Shown piece by piece: positions 52,785-62,900 of a DNA stretch of 64,000 nt; the stretch's first letter is position 1, and each line of letters starts with the position of its first letter. Source of the DNA: Bacteroidia bacterium. GTDB lineage: Bacteria > Bacteroidota > Bacteroidia > J057. Where the stretch lies: NCBI GenBank assembly GCA_022760475.1, contig JALEFZ010000055.1, positions 62,001 through 126,000 on the forward strand. The letters run 5' to 3'. Made by a program: the position numbers and the translations under genes. A model generated the notes under the pieces. The model searched no databases. It was given only the letters and a program-made list of their open reading frames with translations, and was not told where the DNA came from.

Positions 52785-53600
52785 ATGAAGAAATTATTAC
52801 CCCTGATTTGCATCGCATCAACGATGCTTTTTTGGGCAACACCCTCTCTTGCTCAAAGATCGAACATGCTAAGTTTTGGTATCGGTACCTCCACCTACTA
52901 TGGCGAGATGACCGACCAATTCGTTAGTTCTTATTTAAAGCCTTCTCTGTCAGCCAATTTCCAGAAATACATCACTGGAAATACAGCTATCCGAGTTGGT
53001 CTAGCAGGTGGCCAGATTGCTGCTTCTGATGACCTTTCCCAAACCTTTGGACGTCAGGCCCGTGGCCTGCACTTCAGATCGACCATTGTTGAATTGCATA
53101 CTGCATTCGTAGTAGAGTTCATCAAGGACAACGATTTTGGAACCATTACCTTAGGCCCTCACCTTTCCCCATATGGATTTATGGGTTTTGGAATGTTTTA
53201 CCATGACCCAAAGGCGCGTTACCAGGGCGTCTGGTATCAGCTCCAGCCGCTGGGGACTGAAGGACAGTTTCTGGAAGGAGGAAAAGGTCCTTATTCCAGG
53301 TTACAAATTTCCTTTCCTATGGGTCTGGGCCTCAACCTAAGGTTGACCGAATTCACAGGAATCGGAATCGAAATGGGATACCGAATTACCATGACAGATT
53401 ATCTGGATGACATCAGCACTGTATACCCCAATCAGGCAAGCCTTTTTGAGTCCAGGGGTGCTGCTGCCGCCGCATTGTCCATGAAAACAGATCTTTATCC
53501 GTTTGAGGAAGGCATGATCCGTGGCAATCCCGAAACCAATGACGGCTACATGTTCATGAACTTCTCGTTCAACTACTTCCTGGATAAATTCAAAAAATAA
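52785..53600 (+). CDS. DUF6089 family outer-membrane beta-barrel protein (copy 2)
   Basis: This 271-residue protein has a signal peptide (about 1-23, SLAQR) and the same motif order as the preceding copy: NMLSFGIGTSTYYGEMTD, LQPLGTEGQFLEGGKGPYSR, GLNLRLTEFTGIG, TMTDYLDDIST and NDGYMFMNFSFNYFLDKF (shown in parts). Identity by eye is high in the second half and lower in the first. The two copies are separated by a terminator, so they can be expressed independently. The role of DUF6089 proteins is not known. Confidence 0.85.
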   Translation: MKKLLPLICIASTMLFWATPSLAQRSNMLSFGIGTSTYYGEMTDQFVSSYLKPSLSANFQKYITGNTAIRVGLAGGQIAASDDLSQTFGRQARGLHFRSTIVELHTAFVVEFIKDNDFGTITLGPHLSPYGFMGFGMFYHDPKARYQGVWYQLQPLGTEGQFLEGGKGPYSRLQISFPMGLGLNLRLTEFTGIGIEMGYRITMTDYLDDISTVYPNQASLFESRGAAAAALSMKTDLYPFEEGMIRGNPETNDGYMFMNFSFNYFLDKFKK

Positions 53601-53672
53601 AGCAACGAGGTCTATAAATTTGAAAGGGTTTTTCTTCATAATGAGGAAAAGCCCTTATTTTGTAGAAATACT

Positions 53673-54449
53673 TTGTCTGTGCACCTTCTCTCTGTAGCTG
53701 TCATAACCAAAAATGAAGAGTCAAACCTTAAGCGTTGCCTTCAATCTGTGAGTTCCATTGCAGACGAAATTCTAGTGGTTGATTCTTACTCCAAAGATCA
53801 AACAGAAGCCATTGCCAAAGCTTTTAATGCTCGATTCGTGCAACACGCCTTCGAAGGGCATATCGAACAGAAAAACTACGCCCTTCAACTTACCTCCCAT
53901 CAACTGGTCTTATCATTGGATGCTGACGAAGCACTGGACGAAATACTACTCGAAGAAATAAAAAAAATCAAAACTCAGCATGAGCCAAAGGCGTTTGCCA
54001 TGAACCGCCTCAACAATTATTGTGGGAAATGGATCCGCCACGGCACATGGTATCCTGATAAGAGGGTTCGGCTGGTGAATAAAAATATTGCTGCATGGGG
54101 AGGACGCAATCCTCATGATAAGCTGATCCCTAATGAAAATATCAATGTCATTTCACTCAAAGGAAACATCCTCCATTATACCATCAATTCCCTCGAAGAG
54201 CACCTCCGCCAAATCAACTATTTTTCAACCTTGGCCGCAAAATCAAAGTTTGAGGCAAATGTCAAGTACCATTGGTGGCAACTGATCCTCAACCCACCCT
54301 GGAGATTCATCAAAGAATATTTCATAAAAGCAGGCTTTTTGGATGGTTATGAAGGATTCCAAATTGCCTTAATGTCCGCCCATGCCGGTTTCCTCAGGTA
54401 TGCAAAGCTCAGGGAGCTTTGGAATGCAGAATCAAAAAAACAGCCTTGA
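53673..54449 (+). CDS. Family 2 glycosyltransferase (WaaE/KdtX-like)
   Basis: The protein has 258 residues from the TTG at 53673; a GTG two codons later is equally possible and no ATG exists before the core. The conserved start LSVAVITKNEESNLKRCL (in part) is followed by DEILVVDSYSKDQT and LSLDADEALD, the donor and metal site of GT-A folds, then GKWIRHGTWYPDKRVRL and a C-terminal amphipathic segment. The closest known group transfers sugars onto the lipopolysaccharide core from the cytoplasmic face of the membrane. Its stop overlaps the start of the next glycosyltransferase (TGATG), so the two are translationally coupled. Confidence 0.92.
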   Translation: MSVHLLSVAVITKNEESNLKRCLQSVSSIADEILVVDSYSKDQTEAIAKAFNARFVQHAFEGHIEQKNYALQLTSHQLVLSLDADEALDEILLEEIKKIKTQHEPKAFAMNRLNNYCGKWIRHGTWYPDKRVRLVNKNIAAWGGRNPHDKLIPNENINVISLKGNILHYTINSLEEHLRQINYFSTLAAKSKFEANVKYHWWQLILNPPWRFIKEYFIKAGFLDGYEGFQIALMSAHAGFLRYAKLRELWNAESKKQP

Positions 54450-55555
54450 TGAGCAATGCCAAATCAAAACATACCTCAGCCAGGTCAATAGCTTTATTTA
54501 ATGCTTCAATATTTTGGGGTGGGGGTGAAAAATGGCATTACAGCACCGCCATCGCATTAAAGGATCTAGGATACAACATTCACTTCATTGGAAACAAGGA
54601 AGGAGTCCTTCATCAAAAACTAAAAGACCAGACGGACATTTCCTACCACCCAGTTAGTCTTGGAAAATTTGATTTCCTAAATCCACTTAAACTTTCTGCT
54701 TTTCAAAAGCTGTTCAGCAGAATTTCTCCAGATGCCTTAATCATGAATGGATCTGCCGAAATGAAAATGGGTGCCTTGGCAGGCTCCCATGCATCCATTC
54801 CCCAACTGATCTACCGAAGAGGTTTAGATGCACCTATAAAAACTTCCTTGATCAATCAATACCTGCTCAGACAAAAACTGACAGGCATCATTGCCAACTC
54901 TGAAGCGACCAAACTGAAATTACTTGGACATCCCCCCATTGTAAATCCACAAAAGGTTCAGGTCATTCATAATGGACTTGAGCTAGCCCCATTCCTTGAG
55001 ATTCAAGAAAAAACCTTAGATCCAGACAGGATTATTGTTGGAACTTCAGGTAGGTTGGTCCCACAAAAAGGCACCGAATTATTGATTGAACTCGCGCTCT
55101 TACTAAATAATGAGAATCTACCCTTTGAAATCAGAGTCGCTGGCACGGGACCATTAGAATCCCAACTCAAAAAGCAAGTAGTAAGACTCGGCCTACAGAA
55201 TAAAATTCATTTTCTAGGTTTTGTCGAAGACATGCCTTCTTTTTATAGAGATCTGGATTTATTCGTCTTGCCCTCCCTATGGGAAGGTTTTGGTTTCGTC
55301 CTCGCCGAGGCCATGGCTTCTGGAAAGGCGGTCATTGCCTTCAATACTTCCAGCAATCCCGAATTGATTCAAGATGGATATAATGGATTTCTGGTTCCTC
55401 CTGGGGATTTACAGTCCATGAAAAACTCCATATTGATGCTGCTCAATCAGCCGAACCTACACCATCAATTGGGCATCAATGGAAGAATCCACGCTCAAAA
55501 ATTCAACATGGAAAATGCCATCAACTCCTTGCTTACTTACCTGAAATTTGTCTAG
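54449..55555 (+). CDS. Family 4 glycosyltransferase (GT-B)
   Basis: The ATG at 54449, overlapping the upstream TGA by one base, gives 368 residues; the longer frame from TTG 54419 is less likely. The N-terminal half has SIFWGGGEKWHY and IYRRGLDAPI. The C-terminal half has the GT4 core: GTSGRLVPQKGTELLIE, then VAGTGPLESQLKK, LGFVEDMPSFYRDLDLFVLPSLWEGFGFVLAEAMASGKAVIA (with the family E-x7-E) and NGFLVPPGD (runs shortened). It probably adds a sugar during lipopolysaccharide or capsule synthesis together with the GT2 enzyme. It is intact, with no gene for export or polymerisation nearby. Confidence 0.92.
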   Translation: MSNAKSKHTSARSIALFNASIFWGGGEKWHYSTAIALKDLGYNIHFIGNKEGVLHQKLKDQTDISYHPVSLGKFDFLNPLKLSAFQKLFSRISPDALIMNGSAEMKMGALAGSHASIPQLIYRRGLDAPIKTSLINQYLLRQKLTGIIANSEATKLKLLGHPPIVNPQKVQVIHNGLELAPFLEIQEKTLDPDRIIVGTSGRLVPQKGTELLIELALLLNNENLPFEIRVAGTGPLESQLKKQVVRLGLQNKIHFLGFVEDMPSFYRDLDLFVLPSLWEGFGFVLAEAMASGKAVIAFNTSSNPELIQDGYNGFLVPPGDLQSMKNSILMLLNQPNLHHQLGINGRIHAQKFNMENAINSLLTYLKFV

Positions 55556-55659
55556 CATTTCCTGTTCATCAAATTTACAACAACCTCCTTGGAAAAATTT
55601 GCGTAACTTATTAGCTGTTCATTATAAAAGACTTAAAGAAACTTATCTAGCATTTCTAC

Positions 55660-56862
55660 ATGATTGAAAAAACGAAATTCCAAACGGACAACAAGACCGA
55701 GAAAGCGATATTAGTGGGGGTTTGTACCAGAGAAATGGACTTTCAACAATCAAAGGAATACCTGGATGAGTTGGCCTTCCTCGTACAAACCGCCGGAGCT
55801 AGATCAGTCAGGTCATTCATCCAACGACTCGACAAACCCTTGAATGCCACTTACATTGGTAGAGGAAAGATGGAGGAAGTAGCCCTGGCTGTTGAGGAAA
55901 CCAAGGCTGACATGGTCATTTTCGATGATGACCTTTCACCATCCCAAATCAGAAATCTCGACAAAGCCCTTGGGGTCAAAATCCTCGACAGATCCTCTCT
56001 GATCCTGCATATTTTCATGGAAAGAGCCAAAACAGCCCAGGCAAAAGCCCAGGTTGAGCTCGCCAATTATCAATACTTGTTGCCACGGCTAACAGGTATG
56101 TGGACCCACCTTTCCCGTCAAAAAGGGGGTATCGGTCTGAAAGGTGCGGGTGAAAAAGAGATCGAGACCGACCGAAGGATTATCAGGGATAAAATCACCC
56201 AGTTGAAAAGACAATTGGTCAAGATTGATCGTCAGGACACCACCAGAAGGAAAAATCGCGGGCAGTATGTGCGCGTAGCTCTTGTAGGATACACCAACGT
56301 AGGTAAATCAACCTTGATGAACCGCATCACAAAGGCCAATGTCCTAGCGGAGGACAAACTTTTTGCGACCCTGGACACCACAGTGAGACGAACTTCCCTG
56401 AAAGGAATTCCATTTCTGCTCTCTGATACGGTTGGATTCATCCGAAAACTACCACACCACCTCGTGGAGTCTTTCAAATCTACCTTGGCAGAAGCACAGG
56501 AATCAGATGTGCTTGTCCATGTCGTGGATGCCTCCCACCCTCAGTGCGAAGAACACATGGAAAATGTGAAAGAGACCTTAAAAAGCCTTGGCATAGAAAA
56601 TAAACTCATCTTCACAGTTTTTAATAAAATCGACCTACTTACAGATGAGCAAAGGGAGTATCTCGAAAATAGCTACATCAAAAATAACAATGTACCTGCG
56701 GTATGTATTTCTGCGTACAACAACATCAACATTGATGAGCTAAGGGAAATGGTGGTAGAGTTTCTCGTCAAGGGCTACACCCAAAAACAATACAACGGGA
56801 CTCCCCATCCCTTCCTTGAGCAATACAAATACTTCAAGATGGCAGAAGAATTGGAGATGTAG
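55660..56862 (+). CDS. hflX: GTPase HflX
   Basis: This 400-residue protein matches HflX throughout: the N-terminal HflX domain with TYIGRGKMEE and MVIFDDDLSPSQIRNLDKAL, then the RLTGMWTHLSRQKGGIGLKGAGEKEIETDRR segment (in part). The G domain has GYTNVGKST (P-loop), FATLDTT (G2), DTVGFI (G3), NKID (G4) and SAY (G5), and a short C-terminal helix ends the protein. HflX binds the 50S ribosomal subunit and splits stalled or stressed 70S ribosomes. It is monocistronic. Confidence 0.96.
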   Translation: MIEKTKFQTDNKTEKAILVGVCTREMDFQQSKEYLDELAFLVQTAGARSVRSFIQRLDKPLNATYIGRGKMEEVALAVEETKADMVIFDDDLSPSQIRNLDKALGVKILDRSSLILHIFMERAKTAQAKAQVELANYQYLLPRLTGMWTHLSRQKGGIGLKGAGEKEIETDRRIIRDKITQLKRQLVKIDRQDTTRRKNRGQYVRVALVGYTNVGKSTLMNRITKANVLAEDKLFATLDTTVRRTSLKGIPFLLSDTVGFIRKLPHHLVESFKSTLAEAQESDVLVHVVDASHPQCEEHMENVKETLKSLGIENKLIFTVFNKIDLLTDEQREYLENSYIKNNNVPAVCISAYNNINIDELREMVVEFLVKGYTQKQYNGTPHPFLEQYKYFKMAEELEM

Positions 56863-56964
56863 CATCTCTGTCACTTAGGTTATCGTATTATTGGAACAAT
56901 ATTCGTATCTTATATTAAGCACCCTATATCACTTCAGGTGCCAGACTCCTCAAAATTTTTAAGT

Positions 56965-57477
56965 ATGTCTGAAGTAGTTAATAGAATTGCAAATAGCCCG
57001 CTTGTTACCTTAAAACTGGAAGAGCATTATCCAGAGGGCGAAAGATTGGTCCTCGATATCAAAGACCAACTGTTCCATGGAATGATCCTGAGGGAAAGAG
57101 ATTTCAGGAATTGGGTGAAAGAGCATGATTGGAGCCAATATCAAGATAAGCATGTGGCTATTACCTGTTCGGTGGACACCATCATCCAGACTTGGGCATG
57201 GATGATTCTTGAGGTAAAACTCCAACCCTACGCCAAAAACGTCGTCTTTGGAACGGAAGAAGATTTGGAACTGGTTCTATGGAATCAGGTACTGAACGCC
57301 ATAAACTGGGAAGAATACGCAGATAGGCCTGTAGTTTTGAAGGGATGTAGCGACATCACCATTCCTACAAGCATTTATGTCGATGCTACCCGTAGACTCA
57401 TGCCGATCGTAAAAAAGCTGAGCTTTGGTGAACCCTGTTCTACAGTACCGGTCTACAAGAGACCTGTCTCCTCATGA
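56965..57477 (+). CDS. DUF2480 family protein
   Basis: The ATG at 56965 gives 170 residues and begins at the conserved MSEVVNRIANSPLVT; the GTG at 56938 is a poorer choice. Further family blocks are YPEGERLVLDIKDQLF, LRERDFRNWVKEHDWSQY, LQPYAKNVVFGTEEDLE, VLKGCSD and GEPCSTVPVYKR. This is a small cytoplasmic protein conserved in Bacteroidota, function unknown. Two cysteines (KGCSD, GEPCST) are typical of the family. Confidence 0.92.
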   Translation: MSEVVNRIANSPLVTLKLEEHYPEGERLVLDIKDQLFHGMILRERDFRNWVKEHDWSQYQDKHVAITCSVDTIIQTWAWMILEVKLQPYAKNVVFGTEEDLELVLWNQVLNAINWEEYADRPVVLKGCSDITIPTSIYVDATRRLMPIVKKLSFGEPCSTVPVYKRPVSS

Positions 57478-57586
57478 TTCGTCCCAAATAGGTATTCAAC
57501 AGGAAAGAAATGTTTTTTCGATTAAACTTCTATATTTTCCAGAATACCTTATATATTACTTCTAAATAAAAACAGCATCCAGAATC

Positions 57587-58597
57587 ATGGGCATTTTTGA
57601 CTTTATCAAAGGACAATTTATTGACGTCATTGAATGGGTAGATTTCTCCAGAGACGTCGTTATGTGGAAGTTTCCTGACCAAGACAAAGAAATCAAAATG
57701 GGCGCGCAGTTGACTGTGCGTGAATCTCAGGTTGCCATCCTTATTAATGAAGGAAAAATGGCAGATATTTATGAGCCGGGTCGTCATGAATTGACCACTC
57801 GAAACATGCCTATCCTGACCAATCTGAAGTCCTGGAAGTTTGGCTTTGAATCTCCTTTTAAAGTTGATGTATACTTCTTCAATACCCGCCAGTTTACGGA
57901 CAACAAATGGGGAACTCCAAGCCCTGTAACGATCCCTGACAGTAAGTTTGGCCAAGTAGAATTCCGTGCTTTTGGTACCTATAATTTTAAGATCACTGAT
58001 TTTGAAGCCTTCTTTAAAGAGCTTTCAGGAACCAATCCATTGATTACCCTGAGTCAGATCGAAGGCACCATAAAGAATAAATTGGTAGACCGCTTCACAG
58101 AAGTTGTTGCTGAAATGGCTACCAACAATTTCTCCTTTGTCCAGATGCAGGCTCAAAAGAGCGAGTTTGCGGCAGCTCTCCTGCCACGTATCAGCGATTA
58201 CCTGACTCAGTTTGGCCTTGAGCTGACTGACTTCTCTATACAGTCCATTACCCTTCCACCAGAACTTCGTGAGTACCTGAATAAGAATACTCAGATGAAC
58301 ATGGTTGGAGACATGCAGCGTTTCATGCAATTCCAGGCTGCTAACGCAGTTCAGAAGTCTGCAGAAAATCCAAGCGGAGGAAATGCTGGTATGGACATGG
58401 GTACCGGCTTTGCCATGGGTCAGATGATGATGAACATGATGAATCAAAACCAGCAAGGCAACCAGGGACAAGGTGCTGGTCAAAGCAAGGATGACATCAT
58501 GGATACCCTCAAAAAACTGGGTGAGCTGAAGAAAGAAGGACTCATCACAGAAGAAGAATTCAATGAGAAGAAAAAAGAGCTTCTAGCTAAGCTTTAA
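57587..58597 (+). CDS. SPFH domain protein with C-terminal SHOCT motif (YdjI-like)
   Basis: This 336-residue cytoplasmic protein has no signal peptide. The core (about 35-240) matches the virion-core / YdjI-type SPFH domain: GAQLTVRESQVAILINEGKMADIYEPGRHELTT (in part), PFKVDVYFFNTRQFTDNKWGTP and LTDFSIQSITLPPELREYLNK. After a Met/Gln/Gly-rich linker (about 265-300) comes a SHOCT helix (TLKKLGELKKEGLITEEEFNEKK, shortened). In Bacillus, YdjI works with the zinc-ribbon protein YdjG in a phage-shock-type membrane complex; here a zinc-ribbon membrane protein follows, so a similar pair is likely (inference). Confidence 0.9.
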   Translation: MGIFDFIKGQFIDVIEWVDFSRDVVMWKFPDQDKEIKMGAQLTVRESQVAILINEGKMADIYEPGRHELTTRNMPILTNLKSWKFGFESPFKVDVYFFNTRQFTDNKWGTPSPVTIPDSKFGQVEFRAFGTYNFKITDFEAFFKELSGTNPLITLSQIEGTIKNKLVDRFTEVVAEMATNNFSFVQMQAQKSEFAAALLPRISDYLTQFGLELTDFSIQSITLPPELREYLNKNTQMNMVGDMQRFMQFQAANAVQKSAENPSGGNAGMDMGTGFAMGQMMMNMMNQNQQGNQGQGAGQSKDDIMDTLKKLGELKKEGLITEEEFNEKKKELLAKL

Positions 58598-58612
58598 TTC
58601 GAAAATATTCAG

Positions 58613-58645
58613 AAGCGGAACCTTAGGGTTTCGCTTTTTTGTTTT
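58613..58645 (+). terminator. Terminator between SPFH and zinc-ribbon genes
   Basis: The arms AAGCGGAACC (58613-58622) and GGTTTCGCTT (58627-58636) have one G-T pair, a 4-base loop and a T6 then GTTTTT tract. Read-through must occur if both genes share one transcript; otherwise the second gene has its own promoter. Confidence 0.75.
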
Positions 58646-58674
58646 TCCCACCCCCTTTTTCAATTCAATCAATT

Positions 58675-59766
58675 ATGGCAGTTTACGTTGGTCGTTGGGA
58701 TTGCCCTACCTGTGGAAACGTTGGCGTACTGGGACCCGAAACCCAGTGTCCTAATTGTGGGTCGCCAAGGCCTAAAAATGTAAAATTCTACCTTCCCTCT
58801 GAAGCAGAGCTGGTAAAGGATGCCAAAAGAATCAAAGAAGCTCAGGCAGGGGTAGACTGGATCTGTGGTCATTGTGGAAATCAAAACAAAGCCGCGAATA
58901 CCCATTGTTCTTCCTGCGGCAATGTGAGGGATGATGATTCCGGGGATGAAAACCTACAAGAGAGGGATTACGCTACGAATGAAGTTCCTGTAGGCAGCTT
59001 CGAAAAAGAGAGAACCTACCATCCAGAAGAACCTCAATACAAAAATAATCAACCGAAGAAAAAGAAGAATATCTTCGGAAGAATTGCTGCTGCCGTTACC
59101 GCTTTCCTGGCTACTATCTTTGGATTCCAAGCACTTCAGAAAACAGTTGATGTCACAGTCCAAGACTTCAAATGGGAACGTCAAGTACAGGTAATACACC
59201 TTGAACCTGTCCAGAGAGAAAGCTGGAACCTCCCACAAGGCGCATACAATGTTCAGAAATTTAAAGCCATAAAAGGGTATGACAAGGTTCTAAGAGGGTA
59301 TGAGAATAAACAAGTTCAAAAACGAGTAAAGGTAGGTGAGAGAACCTACGTCTGTGGCAAAATTGATAAAGGTAACGGATACTTTGCGGATAAATACTGT
59401 ACCGAACCTGTATATGAAACCCGTACAGAAACCCAGAGGGTGCCCGTCTATGACCAGGTTCCCATCTACGGAACCAAATATAGGTTCACCATCAAAGATT
59501 GGGTCGACAAACAGCCGCTATATGCCGGAGGTCAAAATCATGATGCTTATTGGCCTGAGCTAAAGCAAAAAGGGTCAGACTGGAAGACCGGCCAACGAAA
59601 AGAACATTATCACGTCATCGTCAGAGAGGATGATGGAGAACTTCATGAGGAAGAGGTAGGTCCCAATTATTGGGCAAGCCTTGACTACAACCAAAAAATT
59701 CCTGCCAAACATTCCATTATTTTGAATTTTTACTACGGTTTAGCAGATGAAAACAAGGGAAGGTAA
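58675..59766 (+). CDS. Membrane protein with two zinc ribbons, partner of the SPFH protein
   Basis: The ATG at 58675 gives 363 residues and starts near the first ribbon. Two RanBP2/zinc-ribbon-like modules are seen: CPTCG...CPNCG (about 11-30) and CGHCG...CSSCG (about 65-83). A basic stretch QPKKKKNIFGR leads to one hydrophobic segment (about 139-160). A large mostly soluble tail (about 165-363) has paired VYETRTETQRVPVYDQVPIYGTKY-like strands (shortened) and KDWVDKQPLY. The topology puts the ribbons in the cytoplasm and the tail outside the membrane or in the periplasm. The tail is not recognised. It lies 77 bp after the SPFH gene. Confidence 0.85.
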   Translation: MAVYVGRWDCPTCGNVGVLGPETQCPNCGSPRPKNVKFYLPSEAELVKDAKRIKEAQAGVDWICGHCGNQNKAANTHCSSCGNVRDDDSGDENLQERDYATNEVPVGSFEKERTYHPEEPQYKNNQPKKKKNIFGRIAAAVTAFLATIFGFQALQKTVDVTVQDFKWERQVQVIHLEPVQRESWNLPQGAYNVQKFKAIKGYDKVLRGYENKQVQKRVKVGERTYVCGKIDKGNGYFADKYCTEPVYETRTETQRVPVYDQVPIYGTKYRFTIKDWVDKQPLYAGGQNHDAYWPELKQKGSDWKTGQRKEHYHVIVREDDGELHEEEVGPNYWASLDYNQKIPAKHSIILNFYYGLADENKGR

Positions 59767-59905
59767 GGGCTTCCCAATCATTCCAAGCAGCTTTCTTTGC
59801 GAGAAATATTCATTTGACAAGGCCATAACACCAAGATTCACGTGATTTCCATATATTCTTTCCTGATGATTCACCTATTTATCCATCAGGATTTTGAATA
59901 CCCCT

Positions 59906-62900
59906 ATGTCTGCCACCCCTGTTTCTAAGCTCAAATATCACCTGATTGTGGTTTTGATCCTTGGCATTTCAATTACTTGCCTGGGTCAGTCTGAGACAAA
60001 TAATTTTGAATTCTATGGCCTGGATCACGGGCTAAAATCCCTTCAAATTGGAGACATTGTTCAAGACCACAAGGGCTTCCTTTGGTTTGGAAGTGGGCAG
60101 GGGCTCTCCAGGCTGGATGGAAATAAATTTAAGGTGTATGAAAACGACCCCTCCAACCAATATTCCATCTCCACGAATTCTATAAGTAAAATCCTGATCG
60201 ACCGCAACGGGAATATGTGGGTGAGTACCAATGGAAGGGGTATCAATTTCTATCAGCGGGAGTTGGATAGGTTCATCCGTATCCTACATATCTCAGGAGA
60301 TTCCTCTAGCTTGAACAATGACTATGTCAATGATATATTTGAAGATCAGCAAGGGAATATTTGGGTAGCTACCCAGGAAGGGCTGAACAAGCTCATCGAG
60401 TTTGATGAAGAAAATGAGTCAGCGCGATTCCAAAGATTCGCGCATCTGCCTCACAAAAATATCATTTGCCTTGAAGAATTCCCTAAAGGAAATTTATGGA
60501 TGGGAACAGGCAGAAATGGACTCCTCCACATGGATCTGGAGAGCCATGAGATCATTTCATATCGATACAGTGATTCCGTAAAGAATCGGACTATTCCTTC
60601 TGACCTCATAAAAAGTTTTTTCCGAGAAGGAGATGATTATCTCTGGGTTTGCACCAGTTTTGGTCTTGGAAGAATCTATACAGATTCCGAGAATAAGATA
60701 GCCTTCACATCATTCATCTACTCAAAGGACAGTAGCAGCCAAATCCCTGTCTCATTCATCCAGAACATGATAAAAACTTCTGAAAATGAATACTGGATGT
60801 CAACTTTTAACCAGGGACTACTCAGAATGGAATGGAGCAAAGAGACTGAACCGAAATATGAAAAAATAAGCAAGTCGGAAGGCTCGACACAAAGCCTTGA
60901 AAGTAATTTTACTACTAAGGTATTCATTGATAAATCAGAAAACCTCTGGGTGTCGAGCAACAAGGGTATCAACAAGATATCCTTAGGTTACTTGAGGAAA
61001 AATCGCAGTGCCTTCCAACATTTTCAAATTCCACAACCAAATGATGGCAGTGCCAAAGATGTACTTTCTCTTTTTGAAGATGATTTTGGAAATATTTGGG
61101 CCGGTAGCTATGGACTTGGGCTTTACATTTATCACAAAAAATCTGAAAAGTGGATTCGCTTTAAAGTAAAAAAAGGGGCTCTCAACAGGCTAAGCAACTC
61201 TGTCATTACTACCATTGACAGGGATAAAGATGGGGTCTATTGGATCGGGACCTTTGGAGGGCTTAATAAGGTAAAACTGCATTGGAATGAAAAAGAGGAA
61301 GCCATTGCAGACATTACATGGTTTGTTCCCAAAAAGGGTGACCCTAACTCCTTGCCAAATAAACGAGTTTTTGCAGTACATGACCAGGACAGTGTGCTAT
61401 GGGTAGGCACCAGGGGAGGAGGCTTAAGCAAATTCAATAAGCAAAGCGGCAAATTCAAGGTGTTTAAAAACGAAGAAGGCAAGCCAAACTCCATAAGCAA
61501 CAACTATGTGTGGTCTATTGAAGAGGATTCCCAGCACAGGCTTTGGCTAGCTACAGATAATGGAATCAACATCTTTGAGCCCTCTAATGAGCATTTTTTT
61601 ACCCTTCAGTATGATCCCTCTAACCCCAATGGACTTGCAAATAACTTGTGCAATATCGTAATGCAGGATTCCAAAGGCAGAATGTGGATTGGATATTATA
61701 CCAATGGACTTAGTGTGGTTTATAGTGATAAAGTTGAAGAAGGGAAAACACTAAACTTGACCCATCTTAGACAGAGCGACGGATTAAATGACCAGAATAT
61801 ATATGGGATCCTTGAAGACCAGTATGGATACCTTTGGATTTCAACACCTAAGGGTATCAGCCGTTTTGATGCAAGTTCATGGGAACCAGGACAGGAAATT
61901 CCTTCGAATGCCTTTCAGGCTTTCACAAAAAAGGATGGACTTCAGGAAAATGAATTCAACTCAGGTGCATACCATATCAATGGTGAGGGTTGGGTATATT
62001 TTGGAGGAATAAATGGCTTCAACAAATTTCATCCTAAGGAGATTTCAAGGAATACTCTAGCCCCACCCGTATTCATCACTGGGGTCAAAATCATGAACCA
62101 GCCTATTCATCCCGGTCAAAAAGTCAATAAGCATATTCCTCTTTCCAAAAACCCCATAGAAGCTGCCAAACTTAGGCTTACCCATAAAGACCTGATCTTG
62201 AACATTGAGTTTACCAGCCTGAATTATATTTTTACTGAAAAAAATCAATATGCTTACAAATTAGAAGGATTCGATCAGGATTGGATTTACGCTGGCAATG
62301 AAAGCAAAGCTTCCTATACCAACCTTCGTGAAGGGAAATACACCTTCAAGGTAAAGGCTAGCAACAATGATGGAGTTTGGAATGAGGAAGGAGCCAGTAT
62401 GGCCATTTTTGTATCTCCTCCCCCCTGGCGAAGTTGGTGGGCATACCTGGTATATTTAGTTTTAGCAGTAGCTATAATTAGTACGTTCATTCGATACCGT
62501 ATCCGAAGCAGGGAACGGGAACTGGAAACAAAATGGAGAATACAACAAGCCAAGTTAGAGGAAAGGGAGGTGGTCAGGAAAAATGCTGCTGCAGATTTCC
62601 ACGATGAGTTGGGAAATAAGATTACAAAAATCACCCTCTTTGCCGAACTGGCTAAGCGACAGATTCAGTTGGGTAAGGAAACAGAGTCCTTCCTGGATAA
62701 AATTGGCATTCAGAGTCGAGAATTATCAGAAGGTATTAGGGACTTTATTTGGATACTGGACCCGGAGCAGGACAGCTTTTACAAACTCTTCAACAGGGCA
62801 AAAGAATTTGGCGATCAGCTTTTTGAACATACCCTCATTGATTTTCGGGTAAAAGGCATTTCCGATGCGTTGGAAGAGATTACGGTATCAGTTAGCACAA

